64,000 nucleotides of DNA from assembly GCF_014205335.1 (NCBI RefSeq), contig NZ_JACHNH010000001.1:6132501-6196500 (forward strand), written 5' to 3'. Of the stretch, positions 25,894 to 34,891 are shown one piece after another (positions within the stretch are counted from its first letter, which is position 1; every line of letters starts with the position of its first letter). Source of the DNA: Amorphoplanes digitatis (GTDB lineage: Bacteria; Actinomycetota; Actinomycetes; Mycobacteriales; Micromonosporaceae). The translations under genes and the position numbers were made by a program. The notes beneath the pieces are model-generated. The model searched no databases, was not told the DNA's origin, and saw only the letters and a list, made by a program, of their open reading frames with translations.

Positions 25894-25910
25894 GCCGTCC
25901 TCCTGACCGT

Positions 25911-27032
25911 CTACGACAGCACTTCGTCCGCACTGGGTGGCTCGCGGCGTTCCTGGTTGTTGAGCTGGTGGCGCAGGATGGAGGACTGGCGGTAGACCTC
26001 CTTGCGTGCGCGCATCAGTTCGCCCAGCGGTGCGTGTGCGGCGGTGACCCGCCACGGGGTGAAGGAAAGCGCGTCCATCTTCGTGAGGTTGTCGCCGCTG
26101 GTGATGTCCTGCTGTGGCAGGCGCAGCTTGGCCACTGTGACGAACGGTGACAGCTTCTCCGGCCATTCGACGGTGAGGTCGTTGACGGGCATCCGCTCCA
26201 GGTCGGCGCAGAGCTGTACCTGGATGTCGAACGTGTACGGCCGGTCGCGGAGTTCGGCCGCCAGGGCGGGCCGGAAGACGTCCTCCGCGGACGACGGGTC
26301 GATGGTGCGCTGGACCACCGCCTGGGCACAGGCGGGGTCGGGGGCGAAGCGGACCTTGGCGATGTAGTCGCCGTGCCGGACCGCGCCCATCGACCAGTAC
26401 GTCGACAGCAGGAGGTTGACCAGGGGCCGCTGGGCGACGACGAGGAAGGCCAGGAACTCGTCCCACGCCCACTCGTCCTCGCCCAGCGTTCCCTTGCCGG
26501 TGACGAAGTCCCGGTAGAATCGGTGCTGCCCGGGACGGCCCTGCGCGAAGTATTCCGGCGCCGCGAGGAACAGTTCCTGGATGAACAGGTAATGCTCGAC
26601 GGTGTTGCAGAAGAAGACCGGTGCGTTGATGTTGGTGTAGTCGAACGTGCGGCTGCCGGGCTCGTCCTCGAGCAGCGTCTGCCCGTCGATGTCGAAGATC
26701 TTCAGCGCCAGCCCGGTCGCCTTGCCGAGTCGCGCGTCGGCACCGGCATGCGGCGAGCCGTTGGAGAAGCGGATGAGCGCGTCATGCCTGCCGGGTGTGG
26801 CGTAGATGCCCTGCGCGTACTCGGCGGGCAGCCGGTCGAGGATCTCGACCTCACCTCTGACGAGTCCGTATCCCTTGGCGTGCGCGTCACGCACCGCCTG
26901 CCCGGTGCCCTCGGACTCGACCGACCCGGTGATGAACCGCTGGGTCTTCCCGATCACCGTCTGTGCGTGCTTGTCGAAGTGCGGATCGACGACCTCGACG
27001 TCCGGGCTGTAGGGAACGAACTTCGATGCCAT
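25911..27032 (-). CDS. Catalase-family haem protein
   Basis: The 373-aa protein is shorter than classical catalases (about 480 or more) and belongs to the catalase-like/SrpA group. The distal histidine lies in HAKGYGLVRGEVEI, corresponding to HARGAGA of catalase. The substrate-channel segment is IRFSNGSP, and the distal Asn is in NINAPVFF. It lacks the flavodoxin-like domain. It could be a peroxidase or a lipid hydroperoxide enzyme. It forms an operon with the GAP membrane protein and faces the conserved protein and DyP genes across a 260-bp divergent region. Confidence 0.85.
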   Translation of the reverse strand: MASKFVPYSPDVEVVDPHFDKHAQTVIGKTQRFITGSVESEGTGQAVRDAHAKGYGLVRGEVEILDRLPAEYAQGIYATPGRHDALIRFSNGSPHAGADARLGKATGLALKIFDIDGQTLLEDEPGSRTFDYTNINAPVFFCNTVEHYLFIQELFLAAPEYFAQGRPGQHRFYRDFVTGKGTLGEDEWAWDEFLAFLVVAQRPLVNLLLSTYWSMGAVRHGDYIAKVRFAPDPACAQAVVQRTIDPSSAEDVFRPALAAELRDRPYTFDIQVQLCADLERMPVNDLTVEWPEKLSPFVTVAKLRLPQQDITSGDNLTKMDALSFTPWRVTAAHAPLGELMRARKEVYRQSSILRHQLNNQERREPPSADEVLS

Positions 27033-27293
27033 GACTCGACCGACTCCACCTGTGTTCGATATCAGGCCTATGGGGTGATTCGTGGTGAACTCTAGCCGAG
27101 CTCGATGCCGCTGATTCCGGGATTGAGACAGATCGCAGTCCGTAGGCAGACTGCGGCGTTGTTTCTGTTCCGTCTTTCCGCAATCCCGCAGTCCGGCGTC
27201 GGCGTCGCGGCCAGAATCGGTGACGAGGGCGATGGCGCCTCATCCCTGAGCACCGGGCGACCCTCGGACGGATCCCGCGGCAGGAGACTCACC

Positions 27294-27872
27294 ATGGCCG
27301 GAAAGTCGACAGCCCAGCTGGAGCGCAAAGGCGCGAAGGATGGGATGAGCACCGAGTTCACCGTATTTGCCAAGATCAGGCCGGGTCATGCGGACAAGCT
27401 GCGCAAGGTTCTCGCGACAATGGCCAGCCCGGCGGCGGATGCCAAGGCCCACGATGCGGTGCGCCAGATCGGTACCCTGCACGACGCGCGCCACGTGATA
27501 TTCGACAACGACACACAATTCATGTTCGCCAGCGTCTTCGACGGCACCTGGGACGCCTACATCGACGACTTCGCCAAGACGGTGGTCGGTGACCGTTTCG
27601 GAGAGGTTTTCCAGCACTGCGAAGACTTCCCCGGCATCAAGGATCCGGGGGTGAAGAACTGGTTCCTCGAGCGCCAGGAGCCCGCGGCGGTGTTCATCAG
27701 TTCCTATCCCGATCTGACCGTTCAGCAGATCTGGAAGGACCAGCACGTCAACGAGGCGTTCCAGGCACTGCTGGACACCCAGGAATTCCGCGAGATGCTG
27801 GACAACCCGGCGATCGCGGAACTGAAGGCCACGCCGGAGTTCCAGAGGCTGATGGCGGAAGCGGAAGCCTAG
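27294..27872 (+). CDS. Conserved protein of the haem-peroxidase cluster
   Basis: The 192-aa protein has a ferredoxin-like dimeric alpha/beta start (TEFTVFAKIRPGHADKLRKVL), then DNDTQFMFASVFDGTWDAYIDDF and a long C-terminal helical part. The pattern resembles antibiotic-biosynthesis-monooxygenase/EthD-like folds, but catalytic residues are not clear. It is found beside catalase-like and DyP genes here, so a redox or lipid-oxidation role is inferred. ATG 27294 has AGGAG at the right distance; an internal ATG at 27345 is the alternative. Confidence 0.65.
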   Translation: MAGKSTAQLERKGAKDGMSTEFTVFAKIRPGHADKLRKVLATMASPAADAKAHDAVRQIGTLHDARHVIFDNDTQFMFASVFDGTWDAYIDDFAKTVVGDRFGEVFQHCEDFPGIKDPGVKNWFLERQEPAAVFISSYPDLTVQQIWKDQHVNEAFQALLDTQEFREMLDNPAIAELKATPEFQRLMAEAEA

Positions 27873-27946
27873 GGGCGGAATCCCCGCCCGCGCCTGCGAC
27901 CCCCGTGGGGTTGTCCACGTAGGACCGATGCGGAAGCACAGATGAC

Positions 27947-29269
27947 ATGACGGGCATCGAGATCGACGACATCCAGAGCGCGGCACTGCGTCCGCGGCCG
28001 GTGCCGTATGTGGGAAGGTTCGCCTTTCTGCGCGTCGACGACCGCCACGCCGGGCGTGCCCTGCTGCGGCGGCTGCTCCCGGCGATCGACGGCGGCTGGC
28101 CCAGCCCCGACCCGAGCCAGGACGCCTGGGTGGCGGTGGCGTTCACCTACCAGGGGCTGCGGGCCCTCGGGGTACCCCAGGAGTCGCTGGACAGCTTCTC
28201 GCAGCCGTTCCGCGAGGGCATGGCCGCGCGGGCGGACCACATCGGCGACGTGGGCGAGAGCGCCCCGGCCAACTGGGAGCCTCCGTTCGGAACCGGCGAG
28301 GTGCACATCGCGGTGAGCGCGCTCTCTCCCGATGCCGCCCGGCTGCACAAGGCTCTCGAGCGCGCCCACGTCGCCTTTCACGAAACACCCGGCGTGGAGG
28401 TCATCTGGCAGCAGGAGGTTCGCCAGCTCCCGACCGGGCGGACCACCTTCGGCTTCCGCGACGGCATCAGTCATCCGAACATCGAGGGCGTCGGCCTGCC
28501 CGGCTCCAACCCGCGGGAAACTCCGATCAAGGCCGGCGAGTTCATCCTCGGCTACCCCGACGAGACCGGGAACCTGCCGCCCATGCCCAGCCCCGATGTG
28601 CTGGGTCACAACGGAACCTACGTCGCCGTTCGCAAGATTCACACCAAGGTCGCGGCCTGGCGACAACATCTGCGCGCGAACAGCTCCGGCGCCGAGGACG
28701 AGGCGCTGCTGGCGGCGAAGATGGTCGGGCGCTGGCCCAGCGGAGCGCCGCTGACGCTCGCCCCGGACCACGACGACCGGGAACTGGGCGCTGATCCGCA
28801 CCGCAACAACGACTTCCTGTACCGCGAGAACGACAAGCACGGCCTGCGGTGCCCCGCCGGCGCGCACATCCGGCGGGTCAACCCCCGCGACGCCGACATC
28901 ATCGGCGACGCCCGGATGCACCGCCTCATCCGCCGCGGCACCACCTACGGCCCGCCGCTGCCGGAGGGCGTCACGGAGGACGACGGCGCCGACAGGGGCC
29001 TGATCGGCGTCTTCACCGGAGCGCACCTCGACCGGCAGTTCGAATTCATCAAGGCCGAGTGGGTGAACGACGGCAACTTCATCGGCTACCCCGGCGAACA
29101 GGACCCGGTCGCCGGACACCACGACGGAACCGGCACCGTGACCATCCCCGACAAACCGATCCGCCGCCGCCTGAAGAACCTGCCCAGCTTCGTGGCCACC
29201 CGCGGCGGCGAATACTGCTTCCTACCGGGCCTGCGCGCCCTGCGCTGGATCACCGAACTCCAGGACTGA
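27947..29269 (+). CDS. DyP-type haem peroxidase
   Basis: This 440-aa dye-decolourising peroxidase has the GxxDG motif GFRDG (Asp172), the proximal haem histidine His307 in GAHIRRVNPRD, and the conserved Arg/Phe at FEFIKAEW. It has no Tat signal, so it is probably cytoplasmic, unlike Tat-exported class I (EfeB) enzymes. It is larger than encapsulin-cargo types and carries no recognisable encapsulation tail. A membrane-protein gene starts 1 bp after its stop. Confidence 0.92.
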   Translation: MTGIEIDDIQSAALRPRPVPYVGRFAFLRVDDRHAGRALLRRLLPAIDGGWPSPDPSQDAWVAVAFTYQGLRALGVPQESLDSFSQPFREGMAARADHIGDVGESAPANWEPPFGTGEVHIAVSALSPDAARLHKALERAHVAFHETPGVEVIWQQEVRQLPTGRTTFGFRDGISHPNIEGVGLPGSNPRETPIKAGEFILGYPDETGNLPPMPSPDVLGHNGTYVAVRKIHTKVAAWRQHLRANSSGAEDEALLAAKMVGRWPSGAPLTLAPDHDDRELGADPHRNNDFLYRENDKHGLRCPAGAHIRRVNPRDADIIGDARMHRLIRRGTTYGPPLPEGVTEDDGADRGLIGVFTGAHLDRQFEFIKAEWVNDGNFIGYPGEQDPVAGHHDGTGTVTIPDKPIRRRLKNLPSFVATRGGEYCFLPGLRALRWITELQD

Positions 29270-29270
29270 C

Positions 29271-29969
29271 GTGAGCGAAGCCCGGCCAGCGCCGCACGCC
29301 AGGATGCGCCGGGCGATCCGGCGTGTGCTCACCGCGCCGCGCGCGGCGGCGGTCGCGGGCATCGCCTTCGCCCTGCTGCTGGGCGCGATGCTCATCCTCG
29401 TCCGGCTCGCCGTACCCCCGGGATCGGCTGACACAGACGCCCTGTTGGACGACGCGTCACGGCGCAACTCCATCCGGCTCGCGCTGAACCTGGCACCGTA
29501 CGCCGGAATCACGTTCCTCTGGTTCATCGGCGTGATCCGCGACAACGTCGGCGAACGCGAGGACAGGCTCTTCGCCACCGTCTTCCTCGGCAGCGGCCTG
29601 CTGTTCCTGGCGATGCTCTACACCTCGATGGCGCTCTGGGCCGCGCTGGTCGTGACCTACACCGACGGGACCGTCGGCAACGACGGCGCCGACCTCGCCC
29701 GGACCACGGCGCACGTCCTCACCAGCATCTACGCCGTGAAGATGGCGGCCGTCTTCATGATCTCGACGTCGACCATCGCCCTTCGATCCGCGTCGCTGCC
29801 GCGCTGGCTGGCGCTTCTGGGCTTCCTCCTCGGGCTGACCCTGCTGATCGGTTCCAGCTTCGCGCCGTGGGCAGAACTGATCATGCCGGTGTGGGTCCTG
29901 CTGTTGAGCGTCGTCCTCCTGATCGGCACCTACCGGAGACCGGAGACCGGGCAGGAGTACGAACGATGA
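29271..29969 (+). CDS. Membrane protein coupled to the DyP peroxidase
   Basis: The 232-aa protein has about five TM helices (AAAVAGIAFALLLGAML, LALNLAPYAGITFLWFIG, LLFLAMLYTSMALW and others) and no recognised motif. GTG 29271 begins 1 bp after the DyP stop and the end overlaps the TPR-GGDEF ATG (ATGA), so it links both neighbours in one operon. It might anchor or supply the peroxidase; this is positional inference. Confidence 0.7.
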   Translation: MSEARPAPHARMRRAIRRVLTAPRAAAVAGIAFALLLGAMLILVRLAVPPGSADTDALLDDASRRNSIRLALNLAPYAGITFLWFIGVIRDNVGEREDRLFATVFLGSGLLFLAMLYTSMALWAALVVTYTDGTVGNDGADLARTTAHVLTSIYAVKMAAVFMISTSTIALRSASLPRWLALLGFLLGLTLLIGSSFAPWAELIMPVWVLLLSVVLLIGTYRRPETGQEYER

Positions 29970-31678
29970 CGTGGTCGGCCACTGCCCGTGCGTCGCCTCA
30001 CGGTGCCGCCGGAATCGCTCAGCCACGGTCGCCTGAGCCCGATGTGACATCGGTGAACCGGCTGGGGGTGGATTCGTTGGACGGCGGCATGGCCGGCGCG
30101 GAGGAGCTGTCGACCGCCCTGCTCGTGCTGGAGGAGCAGCACGTCACGGATGCCGAGGCCAGTTATGCCACCGCCGTGGAGCTGGAACGGCAGGCGGCCG
30201 CCCTCGGCGACGGACACCTGCTCGCGCGGGCCCGCGTCTGCCGGGGCAACATGCTCATCCGTACCGGTGACCTCGCCGGTGCCGCACGGGCCGTCTACGG
30301 CGTACAGGCGTGGGCTACCGCGCACGGGAACCGGCGGCTGCGGGCCCGCGTTCACGCCGCCTGCGCGACCATCGAGGAGCTGGCCGGCGACACGGCGAAG
30401 GGCCTGGAACACTCGCTGAGCGCGGTCGAGCTGCTCGATGGGACCGCCACCGCGTACATGCAGGTCTGGTACCGCGTCAGGCTGGCCGACGGGCTGGCCT
30501 TCAACGGCGACATGGAGGCCGCGCGGCTGCGCTACCGCCAGGCCGAGACGCTGGCCCGGGAGCTGCGGCAATGGGAGCGGCTCATGAGAGTCCTCAACAA
30601 CTGGGCCAGCTCCGAGCACGTCGCGGGCGAGTTCCCGCGCGCGCGGGACGTCGCCCGCCGGATGCGGGAGCACGCCGCGGCGCACGGCCTCGACCTCGAC
30701 CCGGTCGCGCTGGACACCATCGGCGCGATCCAGATCGAGAACGGCGAGTTCGCCGAGGCGGAACAGACGATGCTGGCGTGCATCGCCCGGCACGAGGCCG
30801 GGGAGATCGACTCCGCAAACGATCTGGCCCACTACCTGGTGACGCTGGCCCGCGCCCGGCGAGGTCTCGGCGCGACCGGCCGCGCCCAGGCGAGCCTGGA
30901 CGCCTCCCGCGCGCTGTGCGTCGCACGCGACCTTCCCGAGGTCCTGGTCCGGGTGCACCAGGAGCAGGCCGAACTTCATTCCGTACGCGGAGAGCACGCC
31001 GAGGCGTTCGCCGCGCACAAGGTCTTCGCCGCCGCCCGCGAGGAGTGGCGCGTGCGGCAGGAGCAGGGGACGGCGCTGATCCGGCACACCATGTTCGAGG
31101 TGGCCGAGGCCCGCGAGGAGGCGGCCCGGTTCCGTGAGCAGGCCCGCCGGGATCCGTTGACCGGCCTGCGGAACCGCCGCTACATCGACGAGGAACTGCC
31201 CGCCCTGATCGCGGCCGACCCCGACCTGAGCGTGGCGGTCTGCGACATCGACCACTTCAAGCGGATCAACGACGAGCTGTCCCACGACGTCGGCGACCAG
31301 GTACTCGTGCAGGTCGCCAAGCTGCTCGAGACCGAGCTGGCCGCCGTGGCACCGGACGGGTTCGTCGCACGGCTCGGCGGCGAGGAGTTCCTCCTCGTGC
31401 TGCGCGCCACCCCGGTCGACCTGGCGGTCAGGCGGCTCGACCGGATCCGGCGCGCCATCGGCGACCACGGCTGGCACGCCACCACCGGCGGGCTGCCCGT
31501 CACCGTCAGCATCGGCGTGGCCGGCGCCGGCGAGACGTACCCTCGCAGCCAGTCTGCGGCCCTGTCCGCCGCCGACCGCAACCTGTACGCCGCCAAACAC
31601 GCCGGCCGCGACCGCGTCGTGAGCGGAACGCCGCCCGAGCCCCGCCCCCGCGCCTACCGCGACCGCGCCACGCCCTGA
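29966..31678 (+). CDS. TPR-repeat diguanylate cyclase (GGEEF)
   Basis: The 570-aa cytoplasmic protein has about seven TPR-like helical pairs (residues 60-380), then a coiled linker and a GGDEF domain. The active-site motif is GGEEF (471-475) with CDIDHFKRINDELSHDVGDQ, so it should be catalytically active. No RxxD inhibitory site is seen before the motif. TPR-GGDEF fusions usually sense protein partners. ATG 29966 overlaps the membrane-protein stop; later starts near 30090 are possible because the first 35 residues are poorly structured. Confidence 0.88.
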   Translation: MTWSATARASPHGAAGIAQPRSPEPDVTSVNRLGVDSLDGGMAGAEELSTALLVLEEQHVTDAEASYATAVELERQAAALGDGHLLARARVCRGNMLIRTGDLAGAARAVYGVQAWATAHGNRRLRARVHAACATIEELAGDTAKGLEHSLSAVELLDGTATAYMQVWYRVRLADGLAFNGDMEAARLRYRQAETLARELRQWERLMRVLNNWASSEHVAGEFPRARDVARRMREHAAAHGLDLDPVALDTIGAIQIENGEFAEAEQTMLACIARHEAGEIDSANDLAHYLVTLARARRGLGATGRAQASLDASRALCVARDLPEVLVRVHQEQAELHSVRGEHAEAFAAHKVFAAAREEWRVRQEQGTALIRHTMFEVAEAREEAARFREQARRDPLTGLRNRRYIDEELPALIAADPDLSVAVCDIDHFKRINDELSHDVGDQVLVQVAKLLETELAAVAPDGFVARLGGEEFLLVLRATPVDLAVRRLDRIRRAIGDHGWHATTGGLPVTVSIGVAGAGETYPRSQSAALSAADRNLYAAKHAGRDRVVSGTPPEPRPRAYRDRATP

Positions 31679-31693
31679 ACTCAGCCGCGTCGG

Positions 31694-32260
31694 CTAGCTG
31701 GCGCTGTACCGCAGCACCATGACGCCGCTCGTCAACTGCGTCGTCTCGAGCAGGGCGAACTGGTGCGGGTCGAACCCGGTCTCCGCGAGCCGGATGCCGG
31801 ACCCGGCGACCACCGGATTCAGTTTGATCACCAGCTCGTCGACGGCGGGTAGCAGCCGGCCGGCCAGGTTCCCGCCGCCGGCCAGCCAGATGTCCATGCC
31901 GGGCTCCTGCTTGAGCTTGTCGACGACGGTGCGCGGGTCGTCGGCGACGACGCGTACGGCCGGGTCCGGTGACGTCATCGACCGGGAGAAGACGATCTGC
32001 TGAAGGTGCGCGTACGGGCTGGTGATGCCCGCCTTGAGCGCCGGTTCGTAGGTGTTGCGGCCCATCACCACCGTGTCGAAGTTCCGGTTGGGCGCGTCGA
32101 TGCCCATCGGCGCGCGTGCCTGGGTGGGCACGGTCTCGGGGTAGCGCGTGGCCATGAACTGGATGGCGACGTCCTGTGCGCCGAAGAAGTCCCAGGACCC
32201 GTCCGGTGCGGCGATGTAGCCGTCGATGGTGGTGGCCACGAAGTACACGAGCTTTCGCAT
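31694..32260 (-). CDS. Dihydrofolate reductase-family (RibD C-terminal-like) protein
   Basis: The 188-aa protein is of the RibD_C/DHFR-like group: MRKLVYFVATTIDGYIA, VVMGRNTYEPAL, DIWLAGGGNLAGRLL. These are NADPH-dependent reductases of mostly unknown substrate. ATG 32260 follows a GAGGAG ribosome site; the frame extends upstream, but into the operator region. It is divergent from a TetR gene that probably represses it. Confidence 0.88.
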   Translation of the reverse strand: MRKLVYFVATTIDGYIAAPDGSWDFFGAQDVAIQFMATRYPETVPTQARAPMGIDAPNRNFDTVVMGRNTYEPALKAGITSPYAHLQQIVFSRSMTSPDPAVRVVADDPRTVVDKLKQEPGMDIWLAGGGNLAGRLLPAVDELVIKLNPVVAGSGIRLAETGFDPHQFALLETTQLTSGVMVLRYSAS

Positions 32261-32278
32261 GCGGGCTCCTCGAAAGTT

Positions 32279-32325
32279 AACCACTATGGCTGTCGTGGTT
32301 CGAGTGTACGGCAGCTGTAGTGGTT
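32279..32325. promoter_or_regulatory. TetR operator between the reductase and TetR genes
   Basis: Inverted 14-nt arms differ only at two central bases: AACCACTA-TG-GCTG (32279-32292) and its mirror CAGCTG-TAGTGGTT (32312-32325). A third half-site CGTGGTT lies at 32294-32300. The site spans most of the divergent intergenic region, so it would repress both genes. Confidence 0.6.
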
Positions 32326-32343
32326 CCTGCTACCGTGATAGGC

Positions 32344-32943
32344 ATGGCCCGCAACCCCGACCGCCGCCGCGCACTCGCCGACGCCGGCCTCCGGGTGCTC
32401 GCCGAGAGCGGCGCCCGAGGGCTCACCCACCGCGCCGTCGACACCGAGGCCGGTGTCCCGCTCGGCACGGCGTCGAACTACTTCCGCTCGCGCGACGCGC
32501 TGCTCGGCGCGCTGGGCGAGCGGATCATGGAACGGTTCGCCCCGGACGAGGCCGTCATCGCGGAGCTGGCCGCCCGCGCGCCGAGCCGGGAGCTGTTCAT
32601 CGACTACATGCGCTACATCGTCGAGCGCACCACCCGGCAGCCTGAGCTGACCCGGGCGCTGATCGAGCTGCGGCTGGAGGCGGCCCGGCGGCCCGGGCTG
32701 GCGGCGAGTCTCGGGCAGACGCTGCGCCGTGGCTACCGCGACGACGTCGCCTATCACGCGACGACCGGGCTGGCCGGCGGGCCGTACGAGATCGCGCTAC
32801 TGCACTACGCGCTGGACGGGTTGCTGCTCGACATGCTGACGACCTCGATCGAGGCGGACACGGATCCGGACACCGTGGTGGCCACCTTCGTGGACCGGCT
32901 GGTGTTCGGCGACCCGCACGAGAACGGTGAGCGGACACCCTGA
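32344..32943 (+). CDS. TetR family regulator of the divergent reductase gene
   Basis: The 199-aa protein has an N-terminal TetR HTH (RRRALADAGLRVLAESGARGLTHRAVDTEAGVPLGTASNYFRS in outline) and a TetR_C-type domain with LLHYALDGLLLDML. ATG 32344 is 7 nt after a -10-like TACCGT (32331-32336), suggesting a leaderless transcript. The upstream frame reaching 32320 runs into the operator and is rejected. Confidence 0.9.
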   Translation: MARNPDRRRALADAGLRVLAESGARGLTHRAVDTEAGVPLGTASNYFRSRDALLGALGERIMERFAPDEAVIAELAARAPSRELFIDYMRYIVERTTRQPELTRALIELRLEAARRPGLAASLGQTLRRGYRDDVAYHATTGLAGGPYEIALLHYALDGLLLDMLTTSIEADTDPDTVVATFVDRLVFGDPHENGERTP

Positions 32944-32967
32944 ACAGCCGGGTCGGGGTGCAGGACC

Positions 32968-33376
32968 ATGGCGAACGTCGTCCGGCGGCGCCGCCGGCCG
33001 CCCTTGCGCGCCCGCAGGGGTTGCACCAGATCGGTGATCGCGGCGGTGGACCCGGAGCGGATCTTCGTCGTCGGGCACTCCACCGGAGCCGTACCTGGCC
33101 CACGACCCGCGCCCGGACCTGGCCGGCATCGACCGGCCGGTGCCGGCGATCACCGGTGGCAAGGACGTCCAGGTCGATCCGGCCGACGTGGCACGCATCG
33201 GCCGGCTCGTGACCGGCCCGTTCGACGGCGAGGTGCCGGACGACCTGACCCACCTGCTCCGCCGCGACCCCGGACCGCCGGGACTGTGGCGGTACCGGAG
33301 TCAGCTCACCAGGCCGGTCGACGGCCGGGTGCTCGACCGTATCGGGGCATGGGCCCAGGCCCGCCTCACGCGGTGA
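32968..33376 (+). pseudogene. Alpha/beta hydrolase remnant with internal deletion
   Basis: The first frame holds the nucleophile-elbow region DPERIFVVGHSTGA. The text then shifts frame at about 33085 into YLAHDPRPDLAGIDRPVPAITGGKDVQVDP and the normal C-terminal half (DLTHLLRRDPGPPGLWRY). The lid and connecting strands (perhaps 80-100 residues) between elbow and acid are missing, and the N-terminal third is not recognisable. It also overlaps the convergent hydrolase stop by 11 bp. It is almost certainly non-functional. Confidence 0.6.
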
Positions 33377-34253
33377 CGAAGTCGACGACCTCGGCCACGA
33401 CGTCCGGGTCGCGCAGCAGCCGCCGGTGCCCGAGCCCTTCGGTGACGTGCAGCCGCGCCGCGGGCCACGCCTCCGCGATCGCCGCGCCGCCGGCGACCGG
33501 GGTGTACCTGTCGTCGCGGTCGTGCACGACAAGGGTCGGCGGCATCGCGACCGCGCGACCGAGCTCCGGCACGTCGAAGTGGTGCATCGGTACGCCGACG
33601 CGGCGCTCGACGCGCGCGATCAGCCGCCGGTAGGTGGGCTCGCCGAAGCCGAGCACGTCCGCGAGCTCGCGGGCGTGCGACACCGGGCTGGCCATCGGGG
33701 CCAGTAGCACGATCCGGCCGGCGGGCAGGCCGTCGCAGAGGGCGACCGCGGTGGCGGTGCCGCCCATCGAGTGTGCGATCACGGCGCGGGCCGGGCCGAA
33801 CTCGGCGACGACCGCGGTGAGTGCGGCCGCGAACTCGGGGACGGACGACGACCGGGGCCCGTACGCGCCGGGGCCGGACCGGCCGTGACTGGGCGCGTCG
33901 AACGCCACGACGCGGTGTCCGCGGTCCACCAACGGCGTCACGAACGAGGCCAACTGGCCGGCGTGGCCGCCCCAGCCGTGCATCAGGAACACCGTCGGAC
34001 CCTCGCCCCACACCTGCCCGGCGACGTCGAGCCCCTCGGCGCGGACGGTGAAGGTACGGCCGCCCGGCACCGGAACCGGCCGGGCCGGGGCGGCGGCTCC
34101 CGGCAGCGTGAACCAGATGTGCTCGGCCCAGCGGGCGGCGAGCGCGGGGGCGGCGCGGTTCAGCACCGCGAACGCCGCCCGCACCGGCGGCGGAGCCTTA
34201 AAGAAACGAACGGTCGTGCTTTTATGCGTACGCGAATCGGCAGTGGCGGTCAT
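33366..34253 (-). CDS. Alpha/beta hydrolase, TetR-linked
   Basis: The 295-aa hydrolase has the oxyanion motif FLMHGWGGH, the nucleophile AHSMGG, the acid in VHDRDDRYTP and the histidine in GLGHRRLL. The substrate is unknown. It lies 37 bp downstream of a TetR gene on the same strand. A copy of the TetR operator lies within codons 11-15 of the annotated frame. The real start may therefore be the GTG at codon 24, or the site may act as a roadblock. Confidence 0.85.
   Translation of the reverse strand: MTATADSRTHKSTTVRFFKAPPPVRAAFAVLNRAAPALAARWAEHIWFTLPGAAAPARPVPVPGGRTFTVRAEGLDVAGQVWGEGPTVFLMHGWGGHAGQLASFVTPLVDRGHRVVAFDAPSHGRSGPGAYGPRSSSVPEFAAALTAVVAEFGPARAVIAHSMGGTATAVALCDGLPAGRIVLLAPMASPVSHARELADVLGFGEPTYRRLIARVERRVGVPMHHFDVPELGRAVAMPPTLVVHDRDDRYTPVAGGAAIAEAWPAARLHVTEGLGHRRLLRDPDVVAEVVDFVTA
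34208..34224. promoter_or_regulatory. Second TetR operator copy at the hydrolase start
   Basis: GAACGGTCGTGC followed by TTTTA (plus strand) is a mirrored copy, with one mismatch, of the dyad at 34892-34908. It sits inside the first codons of the hydrolase frame. Confidence 0.45.
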
Positions 34254-34289
34254 ACCGGGGTGTCCTTCTCTCGGTCGGTGCGGGTCGCG

Positions 34290-34883
34290 TCAGTCGGACG
34301 GGTTGGTGCGGGCGGCGGCGAGCAGCGCCTCGAAGGCGCTGCGGGCGCGGCCGTCGGCGCGCTCGTCGCCGAGCAGCCGCAGCATGTGGTGGCGGGCGAG
34401 GATCACGCCGTAGAAGTCCTGTGCGAACTGGTCGGGGTCGGCGTCGCCACGGAACTGCCCCTCGGTCAGACCGGACCGGAACACCGCGCCGATCGTCTCG
34501 AACATGTCGCGCTCGTCGCGGACCAGCCGGTCGCGCACGGCGCCGGGCCGGTCGTCGAACTCCGTCGCGGCGGCGACGAACGGGCAGCCACCGGGCAGCG
34601 CGTCCCAGGCCAGCCACCGGTCGAACAGCTCACGCAGCCGGGGCTCGCCGCGCGGTGCGCGCAGCGCCGGCCGGGCAACGGCCTCCTCGAAACGCGCCCG
34701 GGCATACTCCAGCACCTGGAGCTGCAAAGCCTCCTTGGACCGGAAGTGCCCGAACAGCCCGCTCTTGGACAGCTCGGCCTGCTCGGCCAGCGAGCCGATG
34801 GTCAGGCCGCTCAGCCCGACGCGGCGCGCGACCTCCATGGCATGGTCGAGCACCGCCGTCCTGGTTTCCTCGCCCTTGCTCAC
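34290..34883 (-). CDS. TetR family transcriptional regulator
   Basis: The 197-aa protein has a TetR HTH (LTIGSLAEQAELSKSGLFGHFRSKEAL) and a TetR_C_6/YsiA-like ligand domain (GGCPFVAAATEFDDRPG). GTG 34883 is chosen because the dyad operator and promoter lie immediately upstream; the longer frame to 35078 would cross them. It precedes the alpha/beta hydrolase in a likely two-gene operon. Confidence 0.88.
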   Translation of the reverse strand: MSKGEETRTAVLDHAMEVARRVGLSGLTIGSLAEQAELSKSGLFGHFRSKEALQLQVLEYARARFEEAVARPALRAPRGEPRLRELFDRWLAWDALPGGCPFVAAATEFDDRPGAVRDRLVRDERDMFETIGAVFRSGLTEGQFRGDADPDQFAQDFYGVILARHHMLRLLGDERADGRARSAFEALLAAARTNPSD

Positions 34884-34891
34884 CCACCAAC

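Noticed and set aside
25138..25995. Continuation of the S26 frame as one long protein
   Set aside because: It is antisense to the GAP-family and catalase-like genes and has no conserved features.
27947..29269. Encapsulin cargo role for the DyP peroxidase
   Set aside because: No encapsulin gene is adjacent and no targeting-peptide-like tail is visible at the C-terminus.
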